A stretch of DNA of 64,000 bases from Neomoorella thermoacetica (GTDB lineage Bacteria > Bacillota > DSM-521 > Neomoorellales > Neomoorellaceae), in assembly GCF_001875325.1 (NCBI RefSeq), contig NZ_MDDC01000001.1, positions 146,696 through 210,695 of the forward strand, read 5' to 3'. A program made the position numbers and the translations under genes. This document shows, piece by piece, positions 46,772 through 56,293 of this stretch. The notes beneath the pieces were generated by a model. That model saw only the letters and a program-made list of their open reading frames with translations. It was not told where the DNA came from and searched no databases. Numbering within the stretch: position 1 is the first letter of the stretch; each line of letters begins with the position of its first letter.

Positions 46772-47245
46772 TTATTTCCCGGCCGGCGGTTTATTTATAA
46801 ATTCCCCCTCACTTATCACCTTATACCCATTCTCCCGTAGCAGGGCCGCCGTTACGCCGGGTCCGGGACGGGTCGCACCTTTAAAGTTGCCATCGTAGAT
46901 AAGCTTGCTGCCGCAGGAGGGGCTCCGTTCCTTCAGGACAACCATCTCCGGGTCTACTTCCCGGGCCCTGGCCAGGGCGGCCCTGGCGCCCTGGATAAAG
47001 GCCGCCGTCACATCCCGCCCCTCTTTATCCATTACCCTCGCCCGGCCGGCCAGGACGTCATAGCCGTCACCGCCCTGGATTTCCGCCGGCGGCCGGGGGA
47101 AGGTTAAGCCCCCCAGGCTTTCCGGGCAGATAGGTACGGCTCTGCCCTGCCGCACCAGTTCGGCAATGGCCGGTACCAGGTTGTGGCCGCCGCTATATTT
47201 ACACCTTACGCCAGCCAGGCAGGCGCTGACCAGGATTTTTCCCAT
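46772..47245 (-). CDS. DUF523 family protein
   Basis: A 157-residue DUF523/YbbK protein. It begins ILVSACLAGVRCKYSG, then CPESLGGLTFPRPPAEIQ and VLKERSPSCGSKLIYDG, the three conserved Cys-containing blocks of the family. The Cys residues suggest metal or cluster binding, but no function is established. ATG 47245 follows AGGTGAGGG on the minus strand. It lies 33 bases upstream of the SDH protease on the same strand, so the two may form one unit. An AT-rich 154-base divergent region separates it from rnhA. Confidence 0.85.
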   Translation of the reverse strand: MGKILVSACLAGVRCKYSGGHNLVPAIAELVRQGRAVPICPESLGGLTFPRPPAEIQGGDGYDVLAGRARVMDKEGRDVTAAFIQGARAALARAREVDPEMVVLKERSPSCGSKLIYDGNFKGATRPGPGVTAALLRENGYKVISEGEFINKPPAGK

Positions 47246-47399
47246 TAAACCCTCACCTGCTATTTTATATGCCTAATTATATCTCTCTTAATTATATATA
47301 TTCAATCTTTCACCTTGCGCCGCCAGCAAACTATGGTAAAATGAAAGGGCCATACCTCCCCCCCATTAGTAGGGCAAAAGGAGAAGCAGCAGTCGATAA

Positions 47400-47858
47400 A
47401 TGAAAGAAGTAACCATTTACACCGACGGTGCCTGCTCTGGCAACCCGGGTCCCGGCGGCTGGGGCGCCGTCCTTATTTACGGTGACAAGCGCAAAGAACT
47501 CTCCGGCGCCGAGCCCAGCACCACCAACCAGCGCATGGAGATCACGGCGGCTATCGCTGCCCTCAGGGCCCTGAAGGAGCCCTGCCGGGTGCGTCTTTAC
47601 AGTGACAGCGCCTACCTGGTCAACGCCTTTCGCCAGGGGTGGCTGGCCCGCTGGCAGCGGAACGGCTGGCTGACCGTCAAAAAGCAGCCGGTCGAAAACC
47701 AGGACCTCTGGCGGGAGCTACTCCAGGTGGCTTCCCGGCACCAGGTAGAGTGGCTGAAGGTCAAAGGCCACAGCGACAACCCGGAAAACAACCGCTGCGA
47801 CGAACTGGCCCGGGCGGCCTTAGCCGCCCTGCCCCGGCAGGAAATTCCATCATCGTAG
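47400..47858 (+). CDS. rnhA: ribonuclease HI
   Basis: A 152-residue RNase HI with the four catalytic carboxylates: Asp8 in YTDGACSGNPGPGG, Glu48 in QRMEITAAIAAL, Asp70 in LYSDSAYLVNAF and the late Asp in NNRCDELAR. It also has the basic handle region WQRNGWLTVKKQPVEN. It removes RNA from RNA-DNA hybrids. The AAAAGGAG upstream supports ATG 47400. It is followed by rubredoxin 73 bases later. Confidence 0.97.
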   Translation: MKEVTIYTDGACSGNPGPGGWGAVLIYGDKRKELSGAEPSTTNQRMEITAAIAALRALKEPCRVRLYSDSAYLVNAFRQGWLARWQRNGWLTVKKQPVENQDLWRELLQVASRHQVEWLKVKGHSDNPENNRCDELARAALAALPRQEIPSS

Positions 47859-47931
47859 CGAATACATACCCTTATCCCGGAGTTGCCATCTGCGGTAACG
47901 AGTTCTTTACTTTAAAAGGGAGGGAAGCAAA

Positions 47932-48090
47932 ATGGGCAAATGGTCCTGCACGGCCTGCGGTTACGTCTATGACCCAGCCAAAGGCGATCCCGAAGGCGGC
48001 ATCGCCCCGGGTACGGCTTTTGAAGACCTGCCCGACGACTGGGTCTGTCCCAATTGCGGCCTGGGCAAAGAGAACTTCGAACCCCTCTAA
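47932..48090 (+). CDS. rubredoxin
   Basis: A 52-residue rubredoxin with iron ligands in CTACGYVYD and [11 protein letters not shown], the two CxxCG knuckles, and the conserved DDWVCP between. It carries single electrons, in anaerobes often to oxygen- or peroxide-reducing enzymes. ATG 47932 follows AAGGGAGGG. A strong terminator follows at 48113. It falls below the usual ORF length cutoff but every family position is present. Confidence 0.97.
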   Translation: MGKWSCTACGYVYDPAKGDPEGGIAPGTAFEDLPDDWVCPNCGLGKENFEPL

Positions 48091-48112
48091 AAAGCGAGCA
48101 GGTGGAAAAGAG

Positions 48113-48149
48113 GCTCAGGCGGCGCCGACCGGGCGTCGCCTGAGCTTTT
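48113..48149 (+). terminator. terminator after rubredoxin
   Basis: GCTCAGGCG (from 48113) pairs with CGCCTGAGC (to 48145) with an inner CGCC/GGCG pairing, then TTTTC. It ends the rnhA-rubredoxin unit. Confidence 0.88.
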
Positions 48150-48277
48150 CTGCACGGGGAGGGAGGACCTGCAGCCGGGACTAAATTCCAGCTGCCCGGC
48201 AGGAGAAGCCGTAACTATGTCGAAATTAAAGTTTAACGCAAAAATTTGCTCCTCAATAGCAAAGGGTGATCGCAAAG

Positions 48278-48883
48278 ATGCTTATTGTAGGCCTGAACGG
48301 TAGTCCCAAAAAAGATGGCAATACTGCCTTTTTAGTTCGCGAAGGGCTGGCAGCGGCTGCCGCAGCCGGGGCGGAGACGGCCCTTATCCATATCGCTGAC
48401 GCCATGGCTGACCAAAAAATACCCTACTGCACCCAGTGCAGCAGCCCCTGCCAGGGGGCCTGCTCCCGCCACAACCGCCTGGGGGAGGCCTTCGATCTCC
48501 TGCGGCGGGCCGACGGCCTCCTCCTGGGCAGCCCGGTTTACTTCGGCAGCGTCTCCGCCCAGCTCAAAGCTTTCTGGGATAAAAGCCGCATCCTGCGCAA
48601 AGAAAAGGCCCTCCTCAATGTGGTCGGGGCCGGGGTGACCGTCGGCGGCGCCCGCTTCGGCGGCCAGGAGACCACGATCAAGGCCCTCTTCGATATGATG
48701 CTCGTACAGGGTATGATCCTGGTTGGCGACGGCCATGTCGAAGCCGACTGCGGTCACCAGGGCAGCTGCGGCCAGGCCCCGGCGAGCAGCGACGAATTCG
48801 CCATCCGGCGGGTGCGCCTGGCGGGCCGGCGCCTGGCGGAGGTAGCAGCGGCCACCATAACCTTACGCCGGCACCGCGCCTAG
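48278..48883 (+). CDS. NADPH-dependent FMN reductase/iron-sulfur flavoprotein-like
   Basis: A 201-residue flavodoxin-fold protein. The FMN phosphate loop is GSPKKDGNTAFLV and the second loop GSPVYFGSVSAQLKAFWD. A Cys-rich insertion (CTQCSSPCQGACSRHN) after residue 50 resembles the cluster segment of iron-sulfur flavoproteins. Such proteins move electrons between reduced cofactors and acceptors in anaerobes. ATG 48278 is nine bases after AAAGGGTG; GTG 48266 would overlap that site. It ends 12 bases before the dGTPase-like gene, probably co-transcribed. Confidence 0.85.
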   Translation: MLIVGLNGSPKKDGNTAFLVREGLAAAAAAGAETALIHIADAMADQKIPYCTQCSSPCQGACSRHNRLGEAFDLLRRADGLLLGSPVYFGSVSAQLKAFWDKSRILRKEKALLNVVGAGVTVGGARFGGQETTIKALFDMMLVQGMILVGDGHVEADCGHQGSCGQAPASSDEFAIRRVRLAGRRLAEVAAATITLRRHRA

Positions 48884-48895
48884 GAGGGTGAGGGT

Positions 48896-49885
48896 ATGCT
48901 CCTGCGGGAAGAAGCCGAAAAGCGGGAAGAGATCCTTTTGAGCCCCCTGGCCAGCCTCAGCAGCCGCACCCGGGGCCGCCAGAAACCGGAGGAGCCCTGC
49001 CCCATCCGCACCGAATTCCAGCGCGACCGCGACCGTATCATTCACTGCAAGGCCTTCCGGCGTCTGAAGCATAAGACCCAGGTTTTTATCGCCCCCGGCG
49101 GCGACCACTACCGCACCCGGCTGACCCATACCCTGGAGGTAGCCCAGATCAGCCGCACCATCGCCCGGGCCCTGCGCCTCAATGAAGACCTGACCGAGGC
49201 CATCGCCCTGGGCCACGACCTGGGCCATACGCCCTTCGGCCACTCCGGGGAAGAAGCCTTAAACGAGGTCGTTCCCGGCGGGTTCAGGCACAACCTCCAG
49301 AGCCTGCGGGTGGTGGAGGTCCTGGAGGGTGGTTCGGGCTTGAACCTTACCTGGGAGGTCCGCGACGGCATCGCCCACCATACCGGCCCGGTCAAACCCG
49401 GCACCCTGGAAGGCCGCATCATCTGTTACGCCGACCGCATTGCCTATATCAACCACGACATCGACGACGCCATCCGGGCCGGGATCATCGTGCCGGAACA
49501 GCTCCCGAAGGCCTGCCTGCGGGTCCTGGGCGACAGCCACCGCCAGCGCATCGATACCATGGTCACCGACCTCATCTACCACAGCTGGCGAATAGGCCAG
49601 ATCGCCATGAGCCCGGAGGTCCAGCAGGCGACCGACACCCTGCGCGCCTTCCTTTTCGAAAAAGTATATATCGGTTCCCGGGCCAAGGAGGAAGAAGGCA
49701 AAGCCAAGAGGCTCCTCCAGCAGCTCTACCGCTATTACCTGGAAAACCCGGAGGAGTTGCCCCCGGCCGCCAATCCAGGCGACGACCTGGCCCGGCGGGC
49801 CTGCGACTACATCGCCGGCATGACAGACAGTTACGCTATCCAGCAGTACGCCCGGATTTTTGTCCCCAGGGGTTTTCCCACCTAA
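48896..49885 (+). CDS. deoxyguanosinetriphosphate triphosphohydrolase-like protein
   Basis: A 329-residue HD-superfamily dNTPase. It has [24 protein letters not shown], the first metal His in [17 protein letters not shown], the HD pair in [19 protein letters not shown] and the final Asp in [16 protein letters not shown]. Such enzymes hydrolyse dNTPs to the nucleoside plus triphosphate. It is of the shorter Dgt-like type common upstream of dnaG in Firmicutes, which fits this position. GGAGGGTGAGGGT precedes ATG 48896. Confidence 0.92.
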   Translation: MLLREEAEKREEILLSPLASLSSRTRGRQKPEEPCPIRTEFQRDRDRIIHCKAFRRLKHKTQVFIAPGGDHYRTRLTHTLEVAQISRTIARALRLNEDLTEAIALGHDLGHTPFGHSGEEALNEVVPGGFRHNLQSLRVVEVLEGGSGLNLTWEVRDGIAHHTGPVKPGTLEGRIICYADRIAYINHDIDDAIRAGIIVPEQLPKACLRVLGDSHRQRIDTMVTDLIYHSWRIGQIAMSPEVQQATDTLRAFLFEKVYIGSRAKEEEGKAKRLLQQLYRYYLENPEELPPAANPGDDLARRACDYIAGMTDSYAIQQYARIFVPRGFPT

Positions 49886-49889
49886 AAAG

Positions 49890-49966
49890 GGAAGGTGCCG
49901 GAATCTCTTCGCCCGTCAAGCTATCCGCTCGCTGACGAAGCGTGCGGCAGGATTCCTTCACCTTCC
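49890..49966. repeat. long imperfect hairpin after the dGTPase-like gene
   Basis: 49890-49905 pairs with 49951-49966 over 16 bp except two central mismatches. Inside, CTTCG and CGAAG (about 49907-49940) form a second stem. It could be a terminator-like structure or a small dispersed element. There is no T tract. Confidence 0.45.
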
Positions 49967-50013
49967 GGTAAATATTATAACCGCCGGCCGTCCGGCCTAT
50001 ACTGGAACCGGGG

Positions 50014-50042
50014 AAAAAGAAGGAGTACCGGCTGGTACTCCT
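50014..50042 (-). terminator. terminator of the minus-strand small membrane gene
   Basis: AGGAGTACC (50021-50029), loop GGCT, GGTACTCCT (50034-50042). Read on the minus strand it is followed by TCTTTTT. It is correctly placed to end transcription from the small gene at 50178-50294. Confidence 0.75.
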
Positions 50043-50177
50043 AAAAATTTAAAAAGGGAGGTTTAAAAAGGATGAAGGTATTGCCCTTCAACATATAGTA
50101 TAGCATAAGAGTAGTTAAAAGTCAGCCCGAGGGAGAATTTTCAGAGCACCTTCCGGGCAAGGTTGCGGCCTGGGGGT

Positions 50178-50294
50178 TCATTGCCTGGTTTTAAAGTAGG
50201 GCTGGAAAATAGACAGGATAACCCCGCGGTAAAAGACGTACAGGGTGCTGCCGCCGATGAGGGCGATTAAAATTAAAGCTGTAGCCTTGGCCAT
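50178..50294 (-). CDS. 38-residue single-span membrane protein
   Basis: A short ORF starting at ATG 50294 with a near-ideal ribosome site (CAGGAGGTGGCAAC). The peptide starts MAKATALILIALIGGSTLYV, followed by FYRGVILS; residues 5-30 are hydrophobic, enough for one membrane helix, and the C-terminus is basic. A minus-strand terminator lies downstream at 50014-50042. No family is recognised. It could be a small regulatory membrane peptide; the ribosome site plus terminator argue that it is expressed. It lies antisense to the gap between the dGTPase-like gene and dnaG. Confidence 0.6.
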   Translation of the reverse strand: MAKATALILIALIGGSTLYVFYRGVILSIFQPYFKTRQ

Positions 50295-50503
50295 GTTGCC
50301 ACCTCCTGTAGGCTAATATTACCGCCTGCAGAGGTGCTATATGCAGGCAAGAGAAGGTATAATCTGGTAAAGCGGGACAAATAATAGGAAAAAGCGAAAA
50401 TCAGGGCTGGAAAAGAGGATATTTCGTTCTGATAGCGAATTGTATATGAGCATCGGGTCCTGAAGTTTAATGTGGCCGGGGACTAGATATCGAGGTGGTG
50501 TCC
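50295..50503 (+). other. dnaG upstream region
   Basis: About 210 bases between the small minus-strand gene and dnaG. No gene was seen. TTGTATATGAGC near 50440 could hold a -10-like box, but no confident promoter was found. The minus-strand small gene must have its promoter here too. Confidence 0.3.
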
Positions 50504-52314
50504 ATGACAACCGCCTTCAACCAGGATGTGGTTCATGACGTTAAAGACCGGATAGATATAGTGGAAATTATTGGTGATTACGTTCAGCTAAAGAAACGGG
50601 GCCGTTCCTATGTCGGCCTGTGCCCCTTTCATAACGAAAAAACACCGTCCTTTACCGTCAGTCCCGACAAGCAGGTATTCTATTGCTTCGGCTGCGGCGC
50701 CGGCGGTGATGTCCTGACTTTCCTCATGAAGCGGGAAGGCCTCAGTTTTCCCGAAGCCCTGGCCGCCCTGGCTGCCAGGGCGGGCGTCGAGCTGGTAGGG
50801 GGAGAAGAAACCCCGGCGGCCCGGCGGCAGCGGGAGCTAAAAGAGCGCTTGTACCGGCTGGGGGCAATAGCTGCCAGCTTTTATTATCGCATCCTGGCCC
50901 GGCACCCGGCCGGGGCTCCGGCCCGGAGTTACCTCCAGGGGAGGGGAATCAAGGGCGTTACGGCGCGCCAGTTCGAACTCGGCTTCGCCCCCGATGCCGG
51001 TGCCGTCCTGGTCAGCTACCTGCAGCGTCAGGGCTTTACTCCGGAAGAGATCGAACAGGCGGGTTTGAGCCTCAGACGGCCGCCCCGGGGCCTGGTCGAC
51101 CGTTTCCGGGGGAGGTTGATGTTTCCTATCAAGGACAGCCGCAGCCGGGTCATCGGTTTCGGTGGCCGCGTCCTGGGGGAAGGCCAGCCAAAGTATTTAA
51201 ACTCCCCCGAGACCATATTATTTCATAAAGGCCACCACCTCTTCGGCCTGCACCTCTCCCTGCCCGGCATTCGCAAGGAGGGCCGGGCGATTCTGGTAGA
51301 AGGTTATATGGATATGATTGCCGCCTGGCAACACGGGATTGACAACGTGGTAGCTTCCCTGGGCACGTCCCTGACTCCAGCCCAGGCACGGGAATTAAAA
51401 AAATACGCCCGGGAGGTAATCATAGCCTACGACGCCGACACCGCCGGCCAGGCAGCCACCCTGCGGGGACTGGATATCCTCACGGCTGCCGGCCTCCAGG
51501 TCCGGGTGTTGCAATTGCCCGAAGGTAAAGACCCCGACGAGTTCCTGGCCGCCCGCGGGCCGGAGGCCTTCCGGGAACTGGTCGCCGGGAGCCAGGGCCT
51601 CATGGAGTTCCGTATTCATAAAGCGGTCAGCGAGCATGATACCAGCACCGCCGCGGGCCGGAAGGCCATCATGACCGCCCTCCTCCCTTACCTCCGCCAG
51701 GTGAGGGACGCTGTGGAACAGGAGACCTACGCCCGCCTCCTCAACCGTTATACGGGGATATCGGAAACAGCCATTTTAAACGACATTCGCCGCCCGGAGG
51801 CCCGGCGGGATGGGGCAGATAAAACCACGTATACCAGGGACGGCCGGGCCGGAGATGCGGCCCCCCGCCAGGCAGAATTGTTCTTATTGCGGGCCTACCT
51901 GGCCAGCCCCGCCCTGGCAACCAGGATTGACGCCGAACTCGGGGAAAACTGGTGCCGGGACCAGGCCGCCAGGGACCTGGTGGCCGCCGTCAGGGAGCGG
52001 CGCCGGGAGAATCCGGAATTCACCGGCCCGGATCTGTCCGGTATCCTGACCCCGGGGAGGGAACCGCAACAGGAAGCCCTACTGGCCCGGTTGACCCTGG
52101 CCGAAGATCTGGGGCCGGTGGAAGAGCGGGCGGTAAACAAGGCCATCCGCCTGCTGAAGCTCCAGCAGTTGCGCCGGCAAAGCAAGTCTTTATGGCTGGC
52201 CCTGGCCCGGGCGGAAGACACAGGTGACCAGGAACAGGTCCGGGAACTCCAGGGAAAGATCTTTCACCTCCAGCAAACCATCAACTCGTTAAAACTAGGA
52301 AGGGGGGAGTTACG

Positions 52315-52318
<4 letters not shown>
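50504..52318 (+). CDS. dnaG: DNA primase
   Basis: A 604-residue primase. The N-terminal zinc finger has [13 protein letters not shown] and [11 protein letters not shown]. The TOPRIM catalytic core has [27 protein letters not shown] and [17 protein letters not shown]-terminal helicase-interacting region follows. It makes RNA primers at the replication fork together with DnaB. ATG 50504 follows GAGGTGGTGTCC. The last four bases overlap sigA, matching the conserved dnaG-sigA macromolecular-synthesis operon. Confidence 0.97.
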
Positions 52319-53400
<1,082 letters not shown>

Positions 53401-53538
53401 CGGCAGTCGGAGGCTGGCGCCGGAAGCCGGTTCCAGGTTTAAAACGCCGGTCAGATTGGCCCCGGCGCAGCCCTGGCTCATCCGGCGCCGGCCCGGGACC
53501 ATCCGGGCAACGGCCCGGGGACAGCCGGCATCTGGCTG

Positions 53539-53567
53539 TTGACCGGGGCGGCATTCTGGAGTATAAT
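53539..53567 (+). promoter_or_regulatory. promoter of the tRNA-Asn/tRNA-Met pair
   Basis: TTGACC at 53539-53544 and a perfect TATAAT at 53562-53567, 17-base spacer, 15 bases before tRNA-Asn. Confidence 0.85.
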
Positions 53568-53581
53568 ATAAAAGGCGGCTT

Positions 53582-53656
53582 TCCTCGGTAGCTCAATGGT
53601 AGAGCGCCCGGCTGTTAACCGGGTGGTTGCAGGTTCGAGCCCTGCCCGGGGAGCCA
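53582..53656 (+). tRNA. tRNA-Asn (GTT)
   Basis: A 75-base cloverleaf. The acceptor stem TCCTCGG pairs with CCGGGGA (one G-U pair), the anticodon loop CTGTTAA gives anticodon GTT, the T arm is GCAGG-TTCGAGC-CCTGC, and CCA is encoded. It is first in a two-tRNA unit. Confidence 0.97.
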
Positions 53657-53660
53657 GAAA

Positions 53661-53735
53661 GGGCCCATAGCTCAACGGTAGAGCTGCCGGCTCATAACCG
53701 GTTGGTTCCTGGTTCGAATCCGGGTGGGCCCACCA
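53661..53735 (+). tRNA. tRNA-Met (CAT), elongator type
   Basis: A 75-base cloverleaf. The acceptor stem GGGCCCA pairs perfectly with TGGGCCC, the anticodon loop CTCATAA gives CAT, and CCA is encoded. The G1-C72 pair argues against initiator tRNA. A tRNA-Ile read through lysidine is the remaining alternative. Confidence 0.9.
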
Positions 53736-53784
53736 AAAACGTCGGAGCAAGGTCAGCAGCTGGAGGTCGAGAGGTGACCGGGGC

Positions 53785-54531
53785 ATGCTGACCTTTTTAA
53801 ATGCCCCTATGACTACTACCAGTTTTAACTTGCCGGCCCGTCTCCGCGTTGTGGCCGGCCTTGTCCCGTGGGGCAGCAGCGTCGCCGATATCGGTAGCGA
53901 TCACGCTCTACTGCCCCTTTACCTGGTCGCCAGCGGCCGCTCACCACGGGTGATCGTCGTGGAGGTGGCGCCGGGACCTTACCGCCGCGCCCTGGCTGCC
54001 GTTACGGGTGCCGGCCTTACAGGCCGGGTTGAGGTGCGCCGGGGCGACGGCCTGGAGCCCCTGCAACCGGGAGAAGTAGACACAGTGACTATGGCCGGCC
54101 TGGGAGCCCTTACCCAGCAGGAAATACTGGCCGCCCGGCCGGAGGTCCGGCGGCGGCTGCGGCGCCTGGTACTCCAACCCCAGGGGCAAGCCGGCCCCTT
54201 GCGCCGCTATCTCGCGGCCTGCGGCTGGCGGCTCCTGGAGGAGGACCTCGTTTATGAAGCCGGCCACTACTACTTCATCATGGCCGCCGTCCCGGGCGTA
54301 AGCCCGGAGTACAGCGACCTGGAGTGGGAGCTGGGCCCCCTGCTCCTCCAAAAGCGTCATCCCCTCCTCGCCGGTTATATTGCGGATAAAATGGAAAAAC
54401 TAACAGCAGCCGTCCGGGAACTCGGCCGTAGCCAGAGGGCGGCTGCCCGGGAGCGGCGGGAGGAGTTGCAACGCCTGCTGCTCCAGTTAGGGGAGGTAAG
54501 CACATGGCTGCAAAGTGCGGCGAGATTATAG
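53785..54531 (+). CDS. trmK: tRNA (adenine-22-N1)-methyltransferase
   Basis: A 248-residue Rossmann-fold SAM enzyme of the TrmK/YqfN family. Motif I is VADIGSDHALLPLYLV, followed by VEVAPGPYRRALAAV and TVTMAGLGALTQQEIL; a C-terminal coiled coil (about 195-240) is typical. It methylates A22 in tRNAs. GAGAGGTG upstream supports ATG 53785, with ATG 53809 as an alternative. In B. subtilis trmK also follows sigA and is followed by the Nif3-like gene, as here with an overlap of 28 bases. Confidence 0.93.
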   Translation: MLTFLNAPMTTTSFNLPARLRVVAGLVPWGSSVADIGSDHALLPLYLVASGRSPRVIVVEVAPGPYRRALAAVTGAGLTGRVEVRRGDGLEPLQPGEVDTVTMAGLGALTQQEILAARPEVRRRLRRLVLQPQGQAGPLRRYLAACGWRLLEEDLVYEAGHYYFIMAAVPGVSPEYSDLEWELGPLLLQKRHPLLAGYIADKMEKLTAAVRELGRSQRAAARERREELQRLLLQLGEVSTWLQSAARL

Positions 54532-55616
54532 CCATCATGGAAGCCCTGGCCCCGCCGGAACTGGCTGCCGGCTGGGACAACGTCGGCCTCATGCTCGGCT
54601 CGCCGGAGGCGGAGGTCAGACGGGTCCTGGTATGCCTGGACGTAACCCCGCCGGTGGCCGCCGAGGCTGCCGCCCGGGCTGTGAACCTGATTATCAGCCA
54701 CCACCCCCTCTTCTTCCGGCCGGTGAAGAGCCTGCGCTTTGACGAGCCCCTGGGAGGGCTGGTGCGGCGCCTCCTCCAGGATAATATCATGGTCTACTCG
54801 GCCCATACCAATCTGGACAGCGCCGACCTGGGGGTAAGCTACCACCTGGCCTCCAGGCTGGAGCTGGAGGACATCCAGGTACTGGTCCCCACCCACCGGG
54901 AAAAGTATTACAAACTGGTAACCTTCGTCCCCGAAGACCACGAAAAGGTCGTCCGCGAAGCCCTCACCCGGGCCGGAGCCGGCTGGATCGGCAACTACTC
55001 CGACTGCACCTTCCGGGTGGCCGGTACCGGCACCTTCATGCCTCTGGCCGGCACCAGGCCCTATACCGGTGAAGAGGGCAGGCTGGCGGAGGTCAAAGAG
55101 TACCGCCTGGAGACCATCATCCCCACCGGCCGGCTGCCGGAGGTCCTGCGGGCCCTGCTGAAGGCCCACCCCTATGAAGAAGTGGCCTATGACGTGTACC
55201 CCCTGGCCAACGAAGGACCGGCCCAGGGCATCGGCCGTACCGGCGTCCTGCCCCAGGCCGTCACCCTGGAGGAATTCGCCCTGCGGGTGAAGGAAGCCCT
55301 GGGGGCCGGCCGGGTCAACCTGGTGGGCGACCGGGAGTGCAAGGTCAAAAGGGTGGCCGTCTGCGGCGGTGCCGGCAGCGACGTTATGGCCGCCGCCCGG
55401 GAGGCAGGAGCGGAAGTCCTGGTCACCGGGGATCTCAAGTACCACGAAGCCCGCACGGCCCAGGCCATAGGCCTGGCCGTCGTCGACGCCGGCCATTACG
55501 CCACCGAGAGGCTGATTGTCCCGGCCCTGGTGACCTATCTCCAGGAACAGTTGCAGGAGCGCGAGGTGATGGTCCTGGCCTCCCAGCAGGAACAAGAACC
55601 CTGGTACGCATTATAA
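54504..55616 (+). CDS. Nif3-like dinuclear metal centre protein
   Basis: A 370-residue DUF34/Nif3 family protein. N-terminal metal ligands lie in LIISHHPLFFRP and AHTNLD. An inserted domain of about 110 residues (LVTFVPEDHEKVVREAL region, PII-like) sits in the middle, as in YqfO. The C-terminal ligands are in VTGDLKYHEA and DAGHYATE. The family forms toroidal hexamers with two metals; its reaction is debated. It overlaps trmK and is followed by rnpB. Confidence 0.93.
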   Translation: MAAKCGEIIAIMEALAPPELAAGWDNVGLMLGSPEAEVRRVLVCLDVTPPVAAEAAARAVNLIISHHPLFFRPVKSLRFDEPLGGLVRRLLQDNIMVYSAHTNLDSADLGVSYHLASRLELEDIQVLVPTHREKYYKLVTFVPEDHEKVVREALTRAGAGWIGNYSDCTFRVAGTGTFMPLAGTRPYTGEEGRLAEVKEYRLETIIPTGRLPEVLRALLKAHPYEEVAYDVYPLANEGPAQGIGRTGVLPQAVTLEEFALRVKEALGAGRVNLVGDRECKVKRVAVCGGAGSDVMAAAREAGAEVLVTGDLKYHEARTAQAIGLAVVDAGHYATERLIVPALVTYLQEQLQEREVMVLASQQEQEPWYAL

Positions 55617-55654
55617 AGAGAGTAGGACTCAATCGGAAAGGGAGGAATTAATAG

Positions 55655-55732
55655 GTGTCAAGGGGACCGGCCATGAGTTCCAGGTCAAAAGGAAAGAGTT
55701 TTAATAACTGGTTGATAATAACAGCGTATTGA
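55655..55732 (+). CDS. possible 25-residue ORF upstream of rnpB
   Basis: GTG 55655 follows a strong AAAGGGAGGAATTAATAG and opens a 25-codon frame rich in Ser, Arg and Lys, ending at TGA 55730-55732 inside the rnpB -35 box. Only the ribosome site supports it; it may be a remnant or a regulatory leader. Confidence 0.25.
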   Translation: MSRGPAMSSRSKGKSFNNWLIITAY

Positions 55733-55757
55733 CATCCATAGGTTGAAATGATATACT
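55729..55757 (+). promoter_or_regulatory. promoter of rnpB
   Basis: TTGACA at 55729-55734 and TATACT at 55752-55757 with a 17-base spacer, about 24 bases before the predicted RNase P RNA. Confidence 0.9.
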
Positions 55758-55780
55758 GAACACCTGCAGAAAAGTAAATA

Positions 55781-56229
55781 CTGCTTTTGAGTAAACCGGA
55801 TGGTCGCGGGCGCTGCAAGCGCCTGAGGAAAGTCCGAGCTCCGCAGGGCAGGGTGCTGGATAACGTCCAGTGGAGGCGACTCCAAGGATAGTGCCACAGA
55901 AACAGACCGCCCGGCACTCAACTCGACAGTTGAAATTTCATCTACCAGTAACCCTTGCCTAATCCAGGCTCGAGGCCAGCTGGTAGGCAGGAGTTTTTCA
56001 CCTGTCAGGTTGAGTGCCGGGTAAGGGTGGAAAGGTGAGGTAAGAGCTCACCAGCGGTTAGGCGACTAACCGGCTCGGTAAACCCCACCTGGAGCAAGAC
56101 CGAATAGGGGGACAAAAGGGGTGGCCCGCCCCGTCCCCGGGTAAGGTCGCTTGAGACGCCAGGCAACTGGCGCCCCAGATAGATGACCATCCACGACAGA
56201 ACTCGGCTTACAGGTTTGCTCAAAAGCAG
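55781..56229 (+). ncRNA. rnpB: RNase P RNA
   Basis: The catalytic RNA of RNase P, which removes 5' leaders from tRNA precursors. Conserved blocks are visible: AAACCGGATGGTCGCGG near the start, GAGGAAAGTCCGAGCTCC (helix P4 5' strand, CR-I), CCACAGAAACAGACCGCC, GGTAAGGGTGGAAAGGTG, GGTAAACCCCACC and ACAGAACTCGGCTTACAG near the end (P4 3' strand). Ends are set by an 11-bp terminal pairing, 55781-55791 with 56219-56229, followed by seven T's. It has its own promoter. The 3' end is partly duplicated at 57556-57583. Confidence 0.96.
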
Positions 56230-56236
56230 TTTTTTT
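56208..56236 (+). repeat. rnpB 3'-end repeat, left copy
   Basis: TTACAGGTTTGCTC, AAAAGCAG and the T run at the rnpB terminus. It matches 57556-57583 with two substitutions and one T indel. A candidate attachment site for an integrated element. Confidence 0.6.
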
Positions 56237-56240
56237 ATTG

Positions 56241-56293
56241 GTTATAGACTACTGGCCGGAGTTATAGCTCACTGGCTGGAGTTATGTCTCACT
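56241..56293. repeat. tandem 20-bp units downstream of rnpB
   Basis: ACTGGCCGGAGTTATAGCTC (56251-56270) is followed by ACTGGCTGGAGTTATGTCTC (56271-56290), 17 of 20 identical, with a half copy before (GTTATAGACT). Such multiple terminal repeats resemble the ends of some insertion sequences, for example the IS21 family. It may be a vestigial element end. Confidence 0.5.
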
